Source of the DNA: Candidatus Omnitrophota bacterium
Lineage (GTDB): Bacteria; Omnitrophota; Gorgyraeia; JAUYCX01
Assembly: GCA_030692045.1 (NCBI GenBank)
Contig: JAUYCX010000037.1
Span: 225,357-289,356 of the forward strand
Length of the DNA: 64,000 nucleotides
Reading direction: 5' to 3'
In this document: positions 47,811 through 55,281 of the stretch, piece after piece
Position numbering within the stretch: the stretch's first letter is position 1
How the letters are laid out: the number at the start of each line of letters is the position of its first letter
The notes under the pieces: generated by a model
Told to the model about the DNA's origin: nothing
The model's input: only the letters and a program-made list of their open reading frames with translations
Databases searched by the model: none
Program-made: the position numbers and the translations under genes

Positions 47811-48083
47811 ATGGTTGATCTAACATTTTTTGAAGCAATAATTCAGCTAATGAGGGCTTTGATGGCTTTTGCTTTAATGGGAAGCCTTTTTATTTTTCTG
47901 GCACCCAATACGTATGCAAAAGTAAATCAAGTTTTGATGAAGGAATACGGCATCAAAAAAAGATTTGTTCCCTGGTTAGAAACCGAAAAGAAAAGTATTG
48001 ATGTTTGGGTTTTGAAAAAAAGGGGTATGTTTGGGGTATTGTTTGTAGCTATTTCTTTTGTGCTTATATGGGCAATAAGATAA
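47811..48083 (+). CDS. Small two-pass membrane protein of unknown function
   Basis: 90 residues from the ATG at 47811, with a strong AAAGGAGGT site 6 nt upstream; an in-frame start at 47754 would lie inside tRNA-Ser(CGA). Membrane segments near 9-30 and 71-88 enclose a basic loop containing KKRFVPWLETEKKSIDVWV. No family recognised. The placement between tRNA-Ser genes is conspicuous. Confidence 0.65.
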   Translation: MVDLTFFEAIIQLMRALMAFALMGSLFIFLAPNTYAKVNQVLMKEYGIKKRFVPWLETEKKSIDVWVLKKRGMFGVLFVAISFVLIWAIR

Positions 48084-48093
48084 TTTTTTAAGG

Positions 48094-48133
48094 CTCCTCG
48101 CCACTGATTTCTAAAAAATAGGGTGGCGCTGAG
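48094..48133. repeat. Palindrome, family C copy 2
   Basis: CTC-CGCCAC and GTGGCG-GAG arms around a loop similar to that at 47349-47390. It lies 38 bp before tRNA-Ser(GGA). Confidence 0.65.
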
Positions 48134-48170
48134 TCCGAAGTCTCATATTTTGTAATTTTAGGAAGATTTT

Positions 48171-48259
48171 GGAGAGGTGGCTGAGCGGTTTAAAGCGTAC
48201 GCCTGGAGAGCGTATGGCTGGCGTAAGTTGGCTCGAGAGTTCGAATCTCTCCCTCTCCG
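48171..48259 (+). tRNA. tRNA-Ser(GGA)
   Basis: 89 nt with long variable arm: acceptor GGAGAGG/CCTCTCC, anticodon loop CTGGAGA (GGA), T-arm GAGAG-TTCGAAT-CTCTC, discriminator G, no CCA. Confidence 0.95.
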
Positions 48260-48260
48260 A

Positions 48261-48352
48261 GACTGCTTCGATTAATCGAAGCAGTCGAGGATGCCGAATT
48301 AATGTAATTCGGCGCCAATGAGGATGCCGAATTAATGTATTTCGTCGACGAT
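48261..48352. repeat. Palindromic element after tRNA-Ser, family B copy 1
   Basis: A perfect 26-nt palindrome GACTGCTTCGATT/AATCGAAGCAGTC, then GCCGAATTA-ATG-TAATTCGGC, then ATGCCGAATTAATGTATTTCGTCGACGATA (48323-48352, half-degraded arm). The copy at 50685-50783 has the same three parts in order. Arm differences come in pairs: C-G to T-A in the first hairpin, A-T to G-C in the second. Confidence 0.85.
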
Positions 48353-48395
48353 AGGTAGTTTCATAAAATCAAAAACCAAATCAAGAGGTTAATTT

Positions 48396-49763
48396 ATGAC
48401 AAAAAAAGAATTATTAGCAATAGAGGAAAAAGTTTTAGAGAAGTTAGCAGGCAGAATTAATCTTCTTCAATCGTATGATGAAAAGGAAAACTTAATTCTG
48501 GAAATTCTTTCTGGTGTATGCAGCGAATTAAAAAAGAAGGCAGTTGAGGGGAAGACGCCTGTTTTAAAGACCGAGTCTGAAAGAAAACAATTTGTAAAAG
48601 ATTTTTTATCTTATGGAACTGTTGGTGAACTCTTTGCTGATCCCGATGTAGAAGATATTATTATCAATTCCCTGCATCCCATTTATATTCATCATGCTCA
48701 GAAAGGATTCGTAGCCACAGATAAAAGATTTGAGAGCCAGCAAGAATTAGAGCTTTTTATAAGGAAGCTAATTATATTTTCAGGTCGTTTAGAAATGAAA
48801 AGGATTGCTAATCTGGAACTTGCCAATATTGAGGGCAGGGTGAATATTGTAATTTCTCCCTTGGGCCCCCAAATAACCATTACAAAGGCCAAGGTTGAGC
48901 CAATGAGTATTATTAACCTAATTGAAAAAAATACCTTAACCTTTGATTTAGCGGCACAGCTTTGGATGTATGTAGAAGGTTTGTCGGTTAGGCCTGCTAA
49001 TATCATAATCTCCGGAGGCCCTGGTTCCGGGAAAACTACCTTGTTAAACGCCCTGTTTAGTTTTATACCGCAAAATGAAAGAATAGTAGCAATTGAAGAT
49101 ACCTTAGAATTAAATACATTTAATGATGAAAGCTGCTCCCGCTTAGAGAGTGATGAGGGCCTTTCTTTAGCTGATTTGGTAAAAAACTCCTTAAGGATGC
49201 GTCCAGATAGAATTATTATTGGAGAGGTAAGGGGAGAAGAGGCAAAGGATTTAATGACAGCTGTAAATATTGGCAAATATTGTATGGGTACAATTCATGC
49301 CTCAACCTCACGTGAGGCAATTATCCGTATGCAGAATGAGCCAATGAATGTGCCGGAGATTTTAATTAATCTAGTAGATGTTTTTATCATCATGAAAAAA
49401 TTTAATTACAAGGATATGGTTTGTCGTGTGGTAGATGAATTAAGCGAAACAGGCGGCATGGAGCAAAAAACTGTGCTACTTTCTCAATTATGGAGATTTG
49501 ATTATGAGCATAAGAAGATAACAGAGACATCTCCTTCTACAATTTACCGCGATAGGCTTTCTCGTGCTACTGGCCTCTCCCCTAAAGAGATAATGGATGA
49601 GGTAAAGTTGCGTTCAAAGGTATTGCAGGTTTTAGCGCAAAGGGGTGTAAATACATTAAAGGAATTAACTGTCTTTTGCAGGGCTTACAACAGAGATTCT
49701 ATTGATGTCTTAGCGAAATTGGGGCTTAAAAGACAAGAACTCCTGCCTCAGAAAGACAAATAA
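48396..49763 (+). CDS. Orphan CpaF/TadA-type secretion ATPase
   Basis: 455 residues. N-terminal helical domain, then the ATPase core: Walker A GGPGSGKT at 207-214, an Asp box near AIEDTLELN, Walker B-like IIIGEVRGEEA near 275-285, and TIHASTSREA near 298-307. CpaF ATPases power Tad/Flp pilus assembly, but no pilin, CpaB, RcpA or TadB/C gene is nearby. The last 50 residues form a helical tail after the core. The gene lies alone among tRNA genes. Confidence 0.82.
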   Translation: MTKKELLAIEEKVLEKLAGRINLLQSYDEKENLILEILSGVCSELKKKAVEGKTPVLKTESERKQFVKDFLSYGTVGELFADPDVEDIIINSLHPIYIHHAQKGFVATDKRFESQQELELFIRKLIIFSGRLEMKRIANLELANIEGRVNIVISPLGPQITITKAKVEPMSIINLIEKNTLTFDLAAQLWMYVEGLSVRPANIIISGGPGSGKTTLLNALFSFIPQNERIVAIEDTLELNTFNDESCSRLESDEGLSLADLVKNSLRMRPDRIIIGEVRGEEAKDLMTAVNIGKYCMGTIHASTSREAIIRMQNEPMNVPEILINLVDVFIIMKKFNYKDMVCRVVDELSETGGMEQKTVLLSQLWRFDYEHKKITETSPSTIYRDRLSRATGLSPKEIMDEVKLRSKVLQVLAQRGVNTLKELTVFCRAYNRDSIDVLAKLGLKRQELLPQKDK

Positions 49764-49781
49764 ATTTAGATAAAAATTTTT

Positions 49782-49898
49782 GCGCCCATAGCTTCCGCCA
49801 AAATACTTGGCGGACCCGCCACGCAGTGTGGCGGGCAATTTTCGCCGAAGGCGAACCAGCCTACGGAGTCCCTCATCGTATATTTTTGACTCCGTCCC
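49782..49898 (+). pseudogene. Broken tRNA-Arg(ACG) with palindrome insertions
   Basis: GCGCCCATAGCT (49782-49793) starts a tRNA-Arg, is interrupted in the D-arm by TCCGCCAAAATACTTGGCGGA-type palindromes (49794-49855, three hairpins), resumes with CCAGCCTACGGA (49856-49867), and is interrupted again in the anticodon loop by the CGGAGTC/GACTCCG element (49864-49894) ending in TCCCGAGC. The intact gene follows at 49947. Confidence 0.78.
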
Positions 49899-49946
49899 GA
49901 GCTTAATTGTTCTTTAGGATTTGTTTAATGAAGGAAATAGATTTTT

Positions 49947-50020
49947 GCGCCCATAGCTCAATTGGATAGAGCACCAGCCTACGGAGCTGGGTGTTGGCGG
50001 TTCGACTCCACCTGGGCGCG
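49947..50020 (+). tRNA. tRNA-Arg(ACG)
   Basis: 74 nt: acceptor GCGCCCA/TGGGCGC, anticodon loop CTACGGA (ACG), T-arm GGCGG-TTCGACT-CCACC with one C-A mismatch, discriminator G, no CCA. A34 should be converted to inosine by TadA, whose gene starts 23 bp downstream. Confidence 0.92.
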
Positions 50021-50043
50021 TTATAATTGAAGATTTTATTTTT

Positions 50044-50499
50044 ATGGCAATAATTTCTAATCTGCTTATGCAGGAAGCCTTAAAAGAAGCAAGAAAGGCA
50101 TTTGAAAAAGACGAGGTTCCTGTTGGTTGTGTTGTAACTTATAAAAATAGGGTTATTAGCCGTGCGCATAACCAAGTTGAGCTTTTAAAAGACCCTACCG
50201 CTCATGCCGAAATGATTGCTATAACCCAGGCAACAAATTTCCTTCAAGCCAAATGGTTGTATGATTGCTCAATGTATGTTACAATTGAGCCTTGTAGTAT
50301 GTGTGCAGGCGCTTTGGTTTTGGCAAGGATAAAAAATATTTATTTCGGCGCAAAAGACCCCAAGGCAGGTGCATGCGGCTCAATACTAAATATCGCTAGT
50401 AATAAAAAATTAAACCATCATATAAAAGTGAAGGGCGGCGTTTTAGAAAAAGATTGCGCTGATTTATTAAAAGAGTTTTTTAAGAAGAAGAGAAGGTAA
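50044..50499 (+). CDS. tadA: tRNA(adenine34) deaminase TadA
   Basis: 151 residues, cytidine deaminase fold. HAEMIAITQA near 57-66 gives the catalytic His-Glu, and EPCSMCAGALVLARI near 82-96 gives the zinc cysteines. It makes inosine at position 34 of tRNA-Arg(ACG). The gene begins 23 bp after its presumed substrate gene, which probably shares the transcript. Confidence 0.92.
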   Translation: MAIISNLLMQEALKEARKAFEKDEVPVGCVVTYKNRVISRAHNQVELLKDPTAHAEMIAITQATNFLQAKWLYDCSMYVTIEPCSMCAGALVLARIKNIYFGAKDPKAGACGSILNIASNKKLNHHIKVKGGVLEKDCADLLKEFFKKKRR

Positions 50500-50513
50500 A
50501 TTTTTCCCGTCTC

Positions 50514-50553
50514 ATAGGCGATGCCGAAATTCTCTACGATAATTTCGGCATAT
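50514..50553. repeat. Hairpin after tadA
   Basis: ATGCCGAAATT and AATTTCGGCAT pair around CTCTACGAT. The GATGCCGAA start and CGACGATA-like loop resemble parts of family B. Confidence 0.6.
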
Positions 50554-50593
50554 TCGGCGGGATGAATTTCTTAAAGTAATAGAGGGAAATTCA

Positions 50594-50684
50594 GGAGAGG
50601 TGGCTGAGCGGTCGAAAGCAGACGCCTGCTAAGCGTTTGGCCTGCCGAAAAGTGGGCCCCTGGGTTCGAATCCCAGCCTCTCCG
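50594..50684 (+). tRNA. tRNA-Ser(GCT)
   Basis: 91 nt with long variable arm: acceptor GGAGAGG/CCTCTCC, anticodon loop CTGCTAA (GCT), T-arm CTGGG-TTCGAAT-CCCAG, discriminator G, no CCA. Confidence 0.95.
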
Positions 50685-50783
50685 CTGTCGCTTTGATTAA
50701 TCAAAGCGACAGCGGATGCCGGATTAATGTAATCCGGCGCCGGACATATGCCGAAACAATGTATTTCATCGACGATAAATTTT
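50685..50783. repeat. Palindromic element after tRNA-Ser, family B copy 2
   Basis: A perfect 28-nt palindrome CTGTCGCTTTGATT/AATCAAAGCGACAG starts at the base after the tRNA, followed by GCCGGATTA-ATG-TAATCCGGC and ATGCCGAAACAATGTATTTCATCGACGATA (in two pieces to 50783). It is the covarying partner of 48261-48352. Confidence 0.85.
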
Positions 50784-50854
50784 CAGTAATGAAAAGTTTA
50801 GCGGATGTTGTAATAGCGTATCGCAGCGCAGAAATACCTTCTTAGGAAAAGAGA

Positions 50855-52072
50855 ATGGACCTAAAAACAAAGACTTTTTGTTATCTGGTGATTATTTTTC
50901 TGGTTTTGCGCTATCTTTACTTTATAGGAGTAGTTACTCAAAATGGTATAGCAGGAGATTTAGATTTTTTTAAATATCAACGTAGTGCTTATGCAATTAT
51001 TAATATAAAAAATGACACACCTGAAGAAGAAATTTATCGGGCACTTCATAAGGATAATGAGTATACAGCCTATTTCCCTCTTTTCTACATTGGTTTAATC
51101 CCTTTGTATAAAATGGGAAACCACGTTGCTTCGATTATCTGGACTTTATTTAATCAACTCATTTTGTTAATTTCCATTTATTTTATTATAAAAGCTATCA
51201 AGGCGAAGTTGTCATTAATTACAATAACCTTGCTTGTATTTATGGTTACAAATTTTTTGCCTTTGGAATTCAACACAGCTAGTGGTCAGACCAATTTTCT
51301 TATGCTTCTTTCTTTTTCAGGATGCCTATATTTTCTCGGTAAAGAAAAAGACTGCCTTGCAGGGATTTTTTTAACTTTGAGTATCCTTTTAAAGTGGTTT
51401 CCGATTATTTTTCTAATTTTCCTCGCTTGGAAGAAGCGATATCTTAGCGCTGTTACCTGTCTTTTCTTTATTATTGTTATGTTTTTATTATCTATAGGTT
51501 GCTTCGGTTGGAAGCTTCACTACATACAATTAGCAAGAATAATTCCGGATAACATTCATGAATTCGAAGGCTTTCTTACAAATCATTCGCTTGCCTCGAA
51601 TTTCCAGAGATTATTCCGAATGGATTTTCCAGAAAGCCGAGGTATTATGCACTTTCCGCTGTTAGCCAATGTATTTAGTATCGCCACAGTGCTTATATTT
51701 GTGTTTCTAACCGCGAAGAGGTTAATTACCTTTGGCAGAGGCATCAAAGCAAGTTTTCCTTTTGAATTTGCTTTTTCTATGTGTCTTATTTTGTTGATTC
51801 CGAGCTGGCTGCATATTTTTCATTTGACATTGGCCATTATTCCTCTATTGATTGTATTTCTTAATATAGAAAAGATAAAACCGCAAATATGGATTTTTAT
51901 TTCCAGTTTTATACTTTTAGGTTTAGAATATTGGCCTGATGGATTAGCAATCTTTCGTCAAGGATGGGGACTTTTATTTCTTTCGGGAAGAACTGTAGGT
52001 TTAGTTTTACTTTGGCTGGGTTATTATTTAATGCTTTCTCGCATGTCAGGTCTGGCCGTAGAAGAAGGTTAG
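50855..52072 (+). CDS. GT87/DUF2029-like polytopic membrane glycosyltransferase
   Basis: 405 residues with about ten hydrophobic segments. DFFKYQRSAYAI near 35-46 and FNTASGQTNFLMLLSFSGCL near 135-154, followed by KWFPIIFLIFLAWKKR, match the pattern of GT87 mannosyltransferase-like proteins that use polyprenyl-linked sugars. The sugar and acceptor are unknown. Start at 50855 follows a weak GGAAAAGAG site. Confidence 0.72.
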   Translation: MDLKTKTFCYLVIIFLVLRYLYFIGVVTQNGIAGDLDFFKYQRSAYAIINIKNDTPEEEIYRALHKDNEYTAYFPLFYIGLIPLYKMGNHVASIIWTLFNQLILLISIYFIIKAIKAKLSLITITLLVFMVTNFLPLEFNTASGQTNFLMLLSFSGCLYFLGKEKDCLAGIFLTLSILLKWFPIIFLIFLAWKKRYLSAVTCLFFIIVMFLLSIGCFGWKLHYIQLARIIPDNIHEFEGFLTNHSLASNFQRLFRMDFPESRGIMHFPLLANVFSIATVLIFVFLTAKRLITFGRGIKASFPFEFAFSMCLILLIPSWLHIFHLTLAIIPLLIVFLNIEKIKPQIWIFISSFILLGLEYWPDGLAIFRQGWGLLFLSGRTVGLVLLWLGYYLMLSRMSGLAVEEG

Positions 52073-52115
52073 GTTTATACGCTTTAGTTTAGGGATTCTT
52101 TAAAATATATTTAAT

Positions 52116-53654
52116 ATGTCCTATTTAGTTTTTGCGCGTAAATATCGTCCGAATAATTTTGATGAGGTTGTGGATCAGGAGCATGTTACTACAACCTTAA
52201 AAAACGCAATTAAGACAAATCGTCTTGGCCATGCCTTTTTATTTGCTGGTCCGCGAGGAATTGGCAAAACCTCTTGCGCTAGAATTTTAGCTAAGTCTTT
52301 GAATTGTCAAAATGGCCCAACTCTTAATCCTTGCAATATTTGCGATTCCTGCCGGGAGATTAGCGAGTCAAGGAGTATGGATGTTATTGAGATAGACGGT
52401 GCCTCTAACCGCGGCATAGATGAGGTTAGGGTTTTACGGGAAAATGTGAAGTTTGCAACTAATAAGGCAAGGTTTAAGATTTATATTATTGATGAAGTTC
52501 ACATGCTTACACCCGAGGCATTTAATGCCCTGTTAAAGACATTGGAGGAGCCGCCGGCGCATGTAAAATTTATTTTTGCAACAACCGCGCCTCACAAAGT
52601 TTTACCCACAATACTCTCTCGCTGTCAAAGATTTGATTTTCGACGAATTTCAGTTTTAAAGATAATGCAAAAGCTTGAAGAAATAGCCAGAGATGAAAAG
52701 CTATCTGTGGATAAAGATGTTTTATTGGTAATTGCCAAGGCAGCCAGCGGAAGCCTGCGCGATGCAGAGTCAATTTTGGATCAACTTAGCGCCTTTTCTA
52801 AAGAGAAGATAAGCTTATCAATAGTTACCTCGATGTTAGGGATGGTGGAAGAGGAATTTATTTTAGGCTTTACTAATTGCATCCTTAAAAAAGACAGCGT
52901 AACTGCTTTTAAGCTGATGGATAGTCTTATCAATGAAGGCAAGGATATTAATCAGTTTATCTTAAGCCTGGTTGAACATTTTAGAAATTTGATGATTGCA
53001 AAGGTAGGAGGAAAGGTTTTAGACGAGCTTTTGGATTTGCCAGATGAATTAAAAGAACAAATTCTAAAACAGTCTGAAGGATTTTCTTTAAAGGAAATTT
53101 TAAATGCTATAGAACTTTTTGTTTGCGCCCAAGAGATGAGTAGATACTTAGATAGCATACGCATTCCTTTAGAGATGGCTGTGGCGCAGTTGTCTTATGC
53201 GCCAAAAGAAATCAACCCTCAATTAAAAAATGAAAGTCTCGGGAAAAAAGAATCAGTTTCTGAAAATCCTTCCCCAAAAAAAGAAGACGATAATGCCGTA
53301 AATAATTTTGACCTACAGAGCGTAAACCACATTTGGGATGAGTCTTTGCATAAAATAAGCAAGGTAAAGATGTCTGTGGCAACCTTTCTTCAGGAAGGCA
53401 GGCCCATAAAGCTACGCAACAATACTATTGTTATTGGTTTTCCTAAGGATTCGAGTTTTCACAAAGAGACATTGGAGAGAAAAGAAAATCGCTCGATTAT
53501 TGAGAAGATGCTAAAAGAATTGCTCTCCTTCGAAGTAAAGGTAGAGTTTGAAATAACTCAAGAAGAAAAGAATTCAACTGTTGAGCCAGTTGTGCAATCA
53601 GCCTTAGATGCCTTTAAGGGTAAGGTTATAAATAAGTGGCACCAAGCAAAATAA
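52116..53654 (+). CDS. dnaX: DNA polymerase III subunit tau/gamma
   Basis: 512 residues. Walker A GPRGIGKTS near 44-52, a four-Cys zinc module (CQNGPTLNPCNICDSC near 64-79), DGASNRGIDEVR near 91-102 and IIDEVHML near 121-128 form the clamp-loader ATPase. A Ser/Lys/Glu-rich linker (about 370-395) precedes a C-terminal tau domain. The linker contains an A7 run with a -1 frame stop close by. Confidence 0.95.
   Translation: MSYLVFARKYRPNNFDEVVDQEHVTTTLKNAIKTNRLGHAFLFAGPRGIGKTSCARILAKSLNCQNGPTLNPCNICDSCREISESRSMDVIEIDGASNRGIDEVRVLRENVKFATNKARFKIYIIDEVHMLTPEAFNALLKTLEEPPAHVKFIFATTAPHKVLPTILSRCQRFDFRRISVLKIMQKLEEIARDEKLSVDKDVLLVIAKAASGSLRDAESILDQLSAFSKEKISLSIVTSMLGMVEEEFILGFTNCILKKDSVTAFKLMDSLINEGKDINQFILSLVEHFRNLMIAKVGGKVLDELLDLPDELKEQILKQSEGFSLKEILNAIELFVCAQEMSRYLDSIRIPLEMAVAQLSYAPKEINPQLKNESLGKKESVSENPSPKKEDDNAVNNFDLQSVNHIWDESLHKISKVKMSVATFLQEGRPIKLRNNTIVIGFPKDSSFHKETLERKENRSIIEKMLKELLSFEVKVEFEITQEEKNSTVEPVVQSALDAFKGKVINKWHQAK
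53274..53293 (+). promoter_or_regulatory. Candidate -1 frameshift site in dnaX
   Basis: Codons 387-389 read CCA AAA AAA G. Slippage by -1 would give AGA AGA CGA TAA, ending the protein at about 392 residues, just after the clamp-loader domains. E. coli makes gamma this way at A AAA AAG; Thermus uses slippage on an A run. No test of a downstream stimulatory hairpin was possible. Confidence 0.5.
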
Positions 53655-53655
53655 A

Positions 53656-54255
53656 ATGGCAGGAAATCCAAAGATTTTTGACGAGCTTATTGCCAAGTTA
53701 ATTAAACTTCCAGGAATTGGCAGGCGAAGCGCCGAAAGAATTGCATTTTATCTAATGCACAGTCCCTTTCAAGAGGCAAAAGAGCTTTCTGAGGCAATTT
53801 TTAAGGTAAGGCAGGGAATAAATTTTTGCCGAATCTGTAATAATTTTAGCGAAGGAGAAATTTGTTCAATTTGCAATGATACTACGCGTGAGAAAAGTAT
53901 CGTCTGCGTAGTAGAAGAACCTAAAGATTTATTGGCTATTGAAAAGGCAGGTACCTTTAAAGGTTTGTACCATGTTTTAATGGGCTCAATTGCTCCCTTG
54001 GAAGGCAGAGGTCCTGATGATTTAAAGATTAAGGATTTAATTAGCAGGATAAAAAATCAGGAAATTAAAGAGATAATCATTGCAACTGACTCTGATATGG
54101 AAGGCGAGACTACTGCCTTGTATCTAACCAAACTGCTAAAACCCACGGGGCTTAAAATAACCCGCATTGGTTTTGGTTTGCCAGTAGGAGGAAGTGTTGA
54201 ATATACTGATGCTTCAACACTTGCGAAAGCATTAGAGTCCCGACGAGAAATATAA
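53656..54255 (+). CDS. recR: Recombination protein RecR
   Basis: 199 residues. Helix-hairpin-helix KLPGIGRRSAERIAFYLM near 18-35, zinc finger CRICNNFSEGEICSIC near 57-72, and a Toprim domain with EEPKDLLAIE and ATDSDMEGETTALYL near 140-154. It works with RecF/RecO in gap repair. It follows dnaX by 1 bp; the ybaB gene often found between them is absent. Confidence 0.96.
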   Translation: MAGNPKIFDELIAKLIKLPGIGRRSAERIAFYLMHSPFQEAKELSEAIFKVRQGINFCRICNNFSEGEICSICNDTTREKSIVCVVEEPKDLLAIEKAGTFKGLYHVLMGSIAPLEGRGPDDLKIKDLISRIKNQEIKEIIIATDSDMEGETTALYLTKLLKPTGLKITRIGFGLPVGGSVEYTDASTLAKALESRREI

Positions 54256-54283
54256 TTGACAAATAAGGTAATTTACTTATAAT
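54256..54283 (+). promoter_or_regulatory. Promoter of tRNA-Asn
   Basis: TTGACA at 54256-54261, a 16-nt spacer and a perfect TATAAT at 54278-54283, just after recR. Confidence 0.75.
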
Positions 54284-54331
54284 AAGTTAGCTTCTTTAAC
54301 TTTTTACTTTTGTTTTTTTACTTTTTGAAAT

Positions 54332-54404
54332 TCCCCTGTAGCTCAGCTGGTAGAGCAGCGGGCTGTTAACCCGCGTGTCCGAGGTTCGAATCCTCGCGGG
54401 GGAG
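54332..54404 (+). tRNA. tRNA-Asn(GTT)
   Basis: 73 nt: acceptor TCCCCTG/CGGGGGA with one T-G pair, anticodon loop CTGTTAA (GTT), T-arm GAGGT-TCGAATC-type, discriminator G, no CCA. Confidence 0.94.
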
Positions 54405-54433
54405 TGGTTCGACTCGCTTCGCTCGCTCAGCAC
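54404..54433. repeat. GTGGTTCGACTCG palindrome, copy 1
   Basis: GTGGT...CGACTCGCTTCGCTCGCTCAGCAC starts at the last base of the tRNA (positions 54404-54433; longest perfect arms are short). A close copy lies at 55201-55230 and ends in ACCAC, giving a better stem. Confidence 0.6.
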
Positions 54434-54452
54434 AAGTCTTGAGAGTGGGCGG

Positions 54453-54572
54453 AGCGAGTTTTTTAAGGCAAAATCCCAAGCTGCTAAACGTGAAGCCCAA
54501 ATTAAAGGCTGGACACGAAAAAAGACAATAGCTTTAATTAAGGGCGATCTAAAATTATTAAAGAAATTATAG
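54453..54572 (+). pseudogene. C-terminal remnant of a GIY-YIG-type nuclease
   Basis: In one frame the sequence codes SEFFKAKSQAAKREAQIKG then WTRKKTIALIKGDLKLLKKL and stops at 54572, which resembles the C-terminal end of small stand-alone GIY-YIG nucleases (REAxxREKxIKGW pattern). The N-terminal catalytic part is missing; upstream are the palindrome and tRNA-Asn. No start codon with a ribosome-binding site is apparent. Confidence 0.55.
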
Positions 54573-54662
54573 GTGCGGAGTCCTAGCGAGGGAGCCGCTA
54601 AAATATAAACCTATGTGAGTAAAATGCTTGTGTAGGGTTTTGTTTTGGAGTAAAATAATTAC

Positions 54663-55127
54663 ATGAATAAAGTTATAAAATATATTCAGGAAGCTCGAGA
54701 AAGGGCCAAAAGACGAAAAAGCCCGTGGAATTTAATTTTAATACCCCTTACTATAGTTGGTTTTGGCTTTTCTTCTTTTATTCAGTTCAAAATACTCTGG
54801 TCTATTCACGTTATTATATATCCAAATCATTCTGGCCGGCTATCCGAATTTTGGAGGGAAGGATTGTCGTTTAGTGCTTTTATATCAAGTTTCCTCCTTG
54901 CGATGCCTATTTTCTTTTCTTCTTTAGCGTTAGGTATGATGATCGCGAATCTTTTGGCGTGGTGCATTCTTCCAGCACGAAAAATATTTGATAAAGAAGC
55001 TCAAGGTATCAGGGGAGCTTCATTTAACGAAGCTATGAAAGGGCTCGGAAAAATTGCCATTTATCTTGTGCCTATATGTTTTATTTTGGGGTTAATAGGA
55101 GCTGTTACATTAAAATCATTAAGATGA
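54663..55127 (+). CDS. Unknown membrane protein with three segments
   Basis: 154 residues. A basic N-terminus (1-22) is followed by hydrophobic segments near 23-45, 68-100 and 130-150. PWNLILIPLTIVGFGFSSF near 21-39 and ARKIFDKEAQGI near 106-117 are the most distinctive stretches. No family recognised. It has no close operon partner. Confidence 0.6.
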   Translation: MNKVIKYIQEARERAKRRKSPWNLILIPLTIVGFGFSSFIQFKILWSIHVIIYPNHSGRLSEFWREGLSFSAFISSFLLAMPIFFSSLALGMMIANLLAWCILPARKIFDKEAQGIRGASFNEAMKGLGKIAIYLVPICFILGLIGAVTLKSLR

Positions 55128-55200
55128 CAGCTTAGCTAACCGCAATAAGTTCTTTATGCACCTTTTCCGCCTCTTCGCTCATACACCAGTTGCGAAACTC

Positions 55201-55265
55201 GTGGTTCGACTCGTTTCACTCGCTCACCACGACCCTGAGCGAACAAAAGTGAGTCGAAGGGTCAT
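55201..55265. repeat. GTGGTTCGACTCG palindrome copy 2 and GACCCT hairpin
   Basis: GTGGT...ACCAC (55201-55230) with internal CTCG repeats, then GACCCTGAGCGAA...CGAAGGGTC (55231-55263). The second resembles ACCCTTAAGCG...AGTCGAAGGGT in the FMN riboswitch stem (749-770). Confidence 0.6.
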
Positions 55266-55281
55266 TCAATACGGGGAGCCA

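Noticed and set aside
48698..49276. 192-residue minus-strand ORF
   Set aside because: Complement of the CpaF ATPase gene, which has complete motifs.
47341..50783. CRISPR array
   Set aside because: The repeats are palindromes of varied sequence without regular spacing or equal spacers.
55131..55199. Minus-strand coding fragment ending KVHKELIAVS
   Set aside because: One short open stretch between palindromes, no start and no family match; too weak to call.
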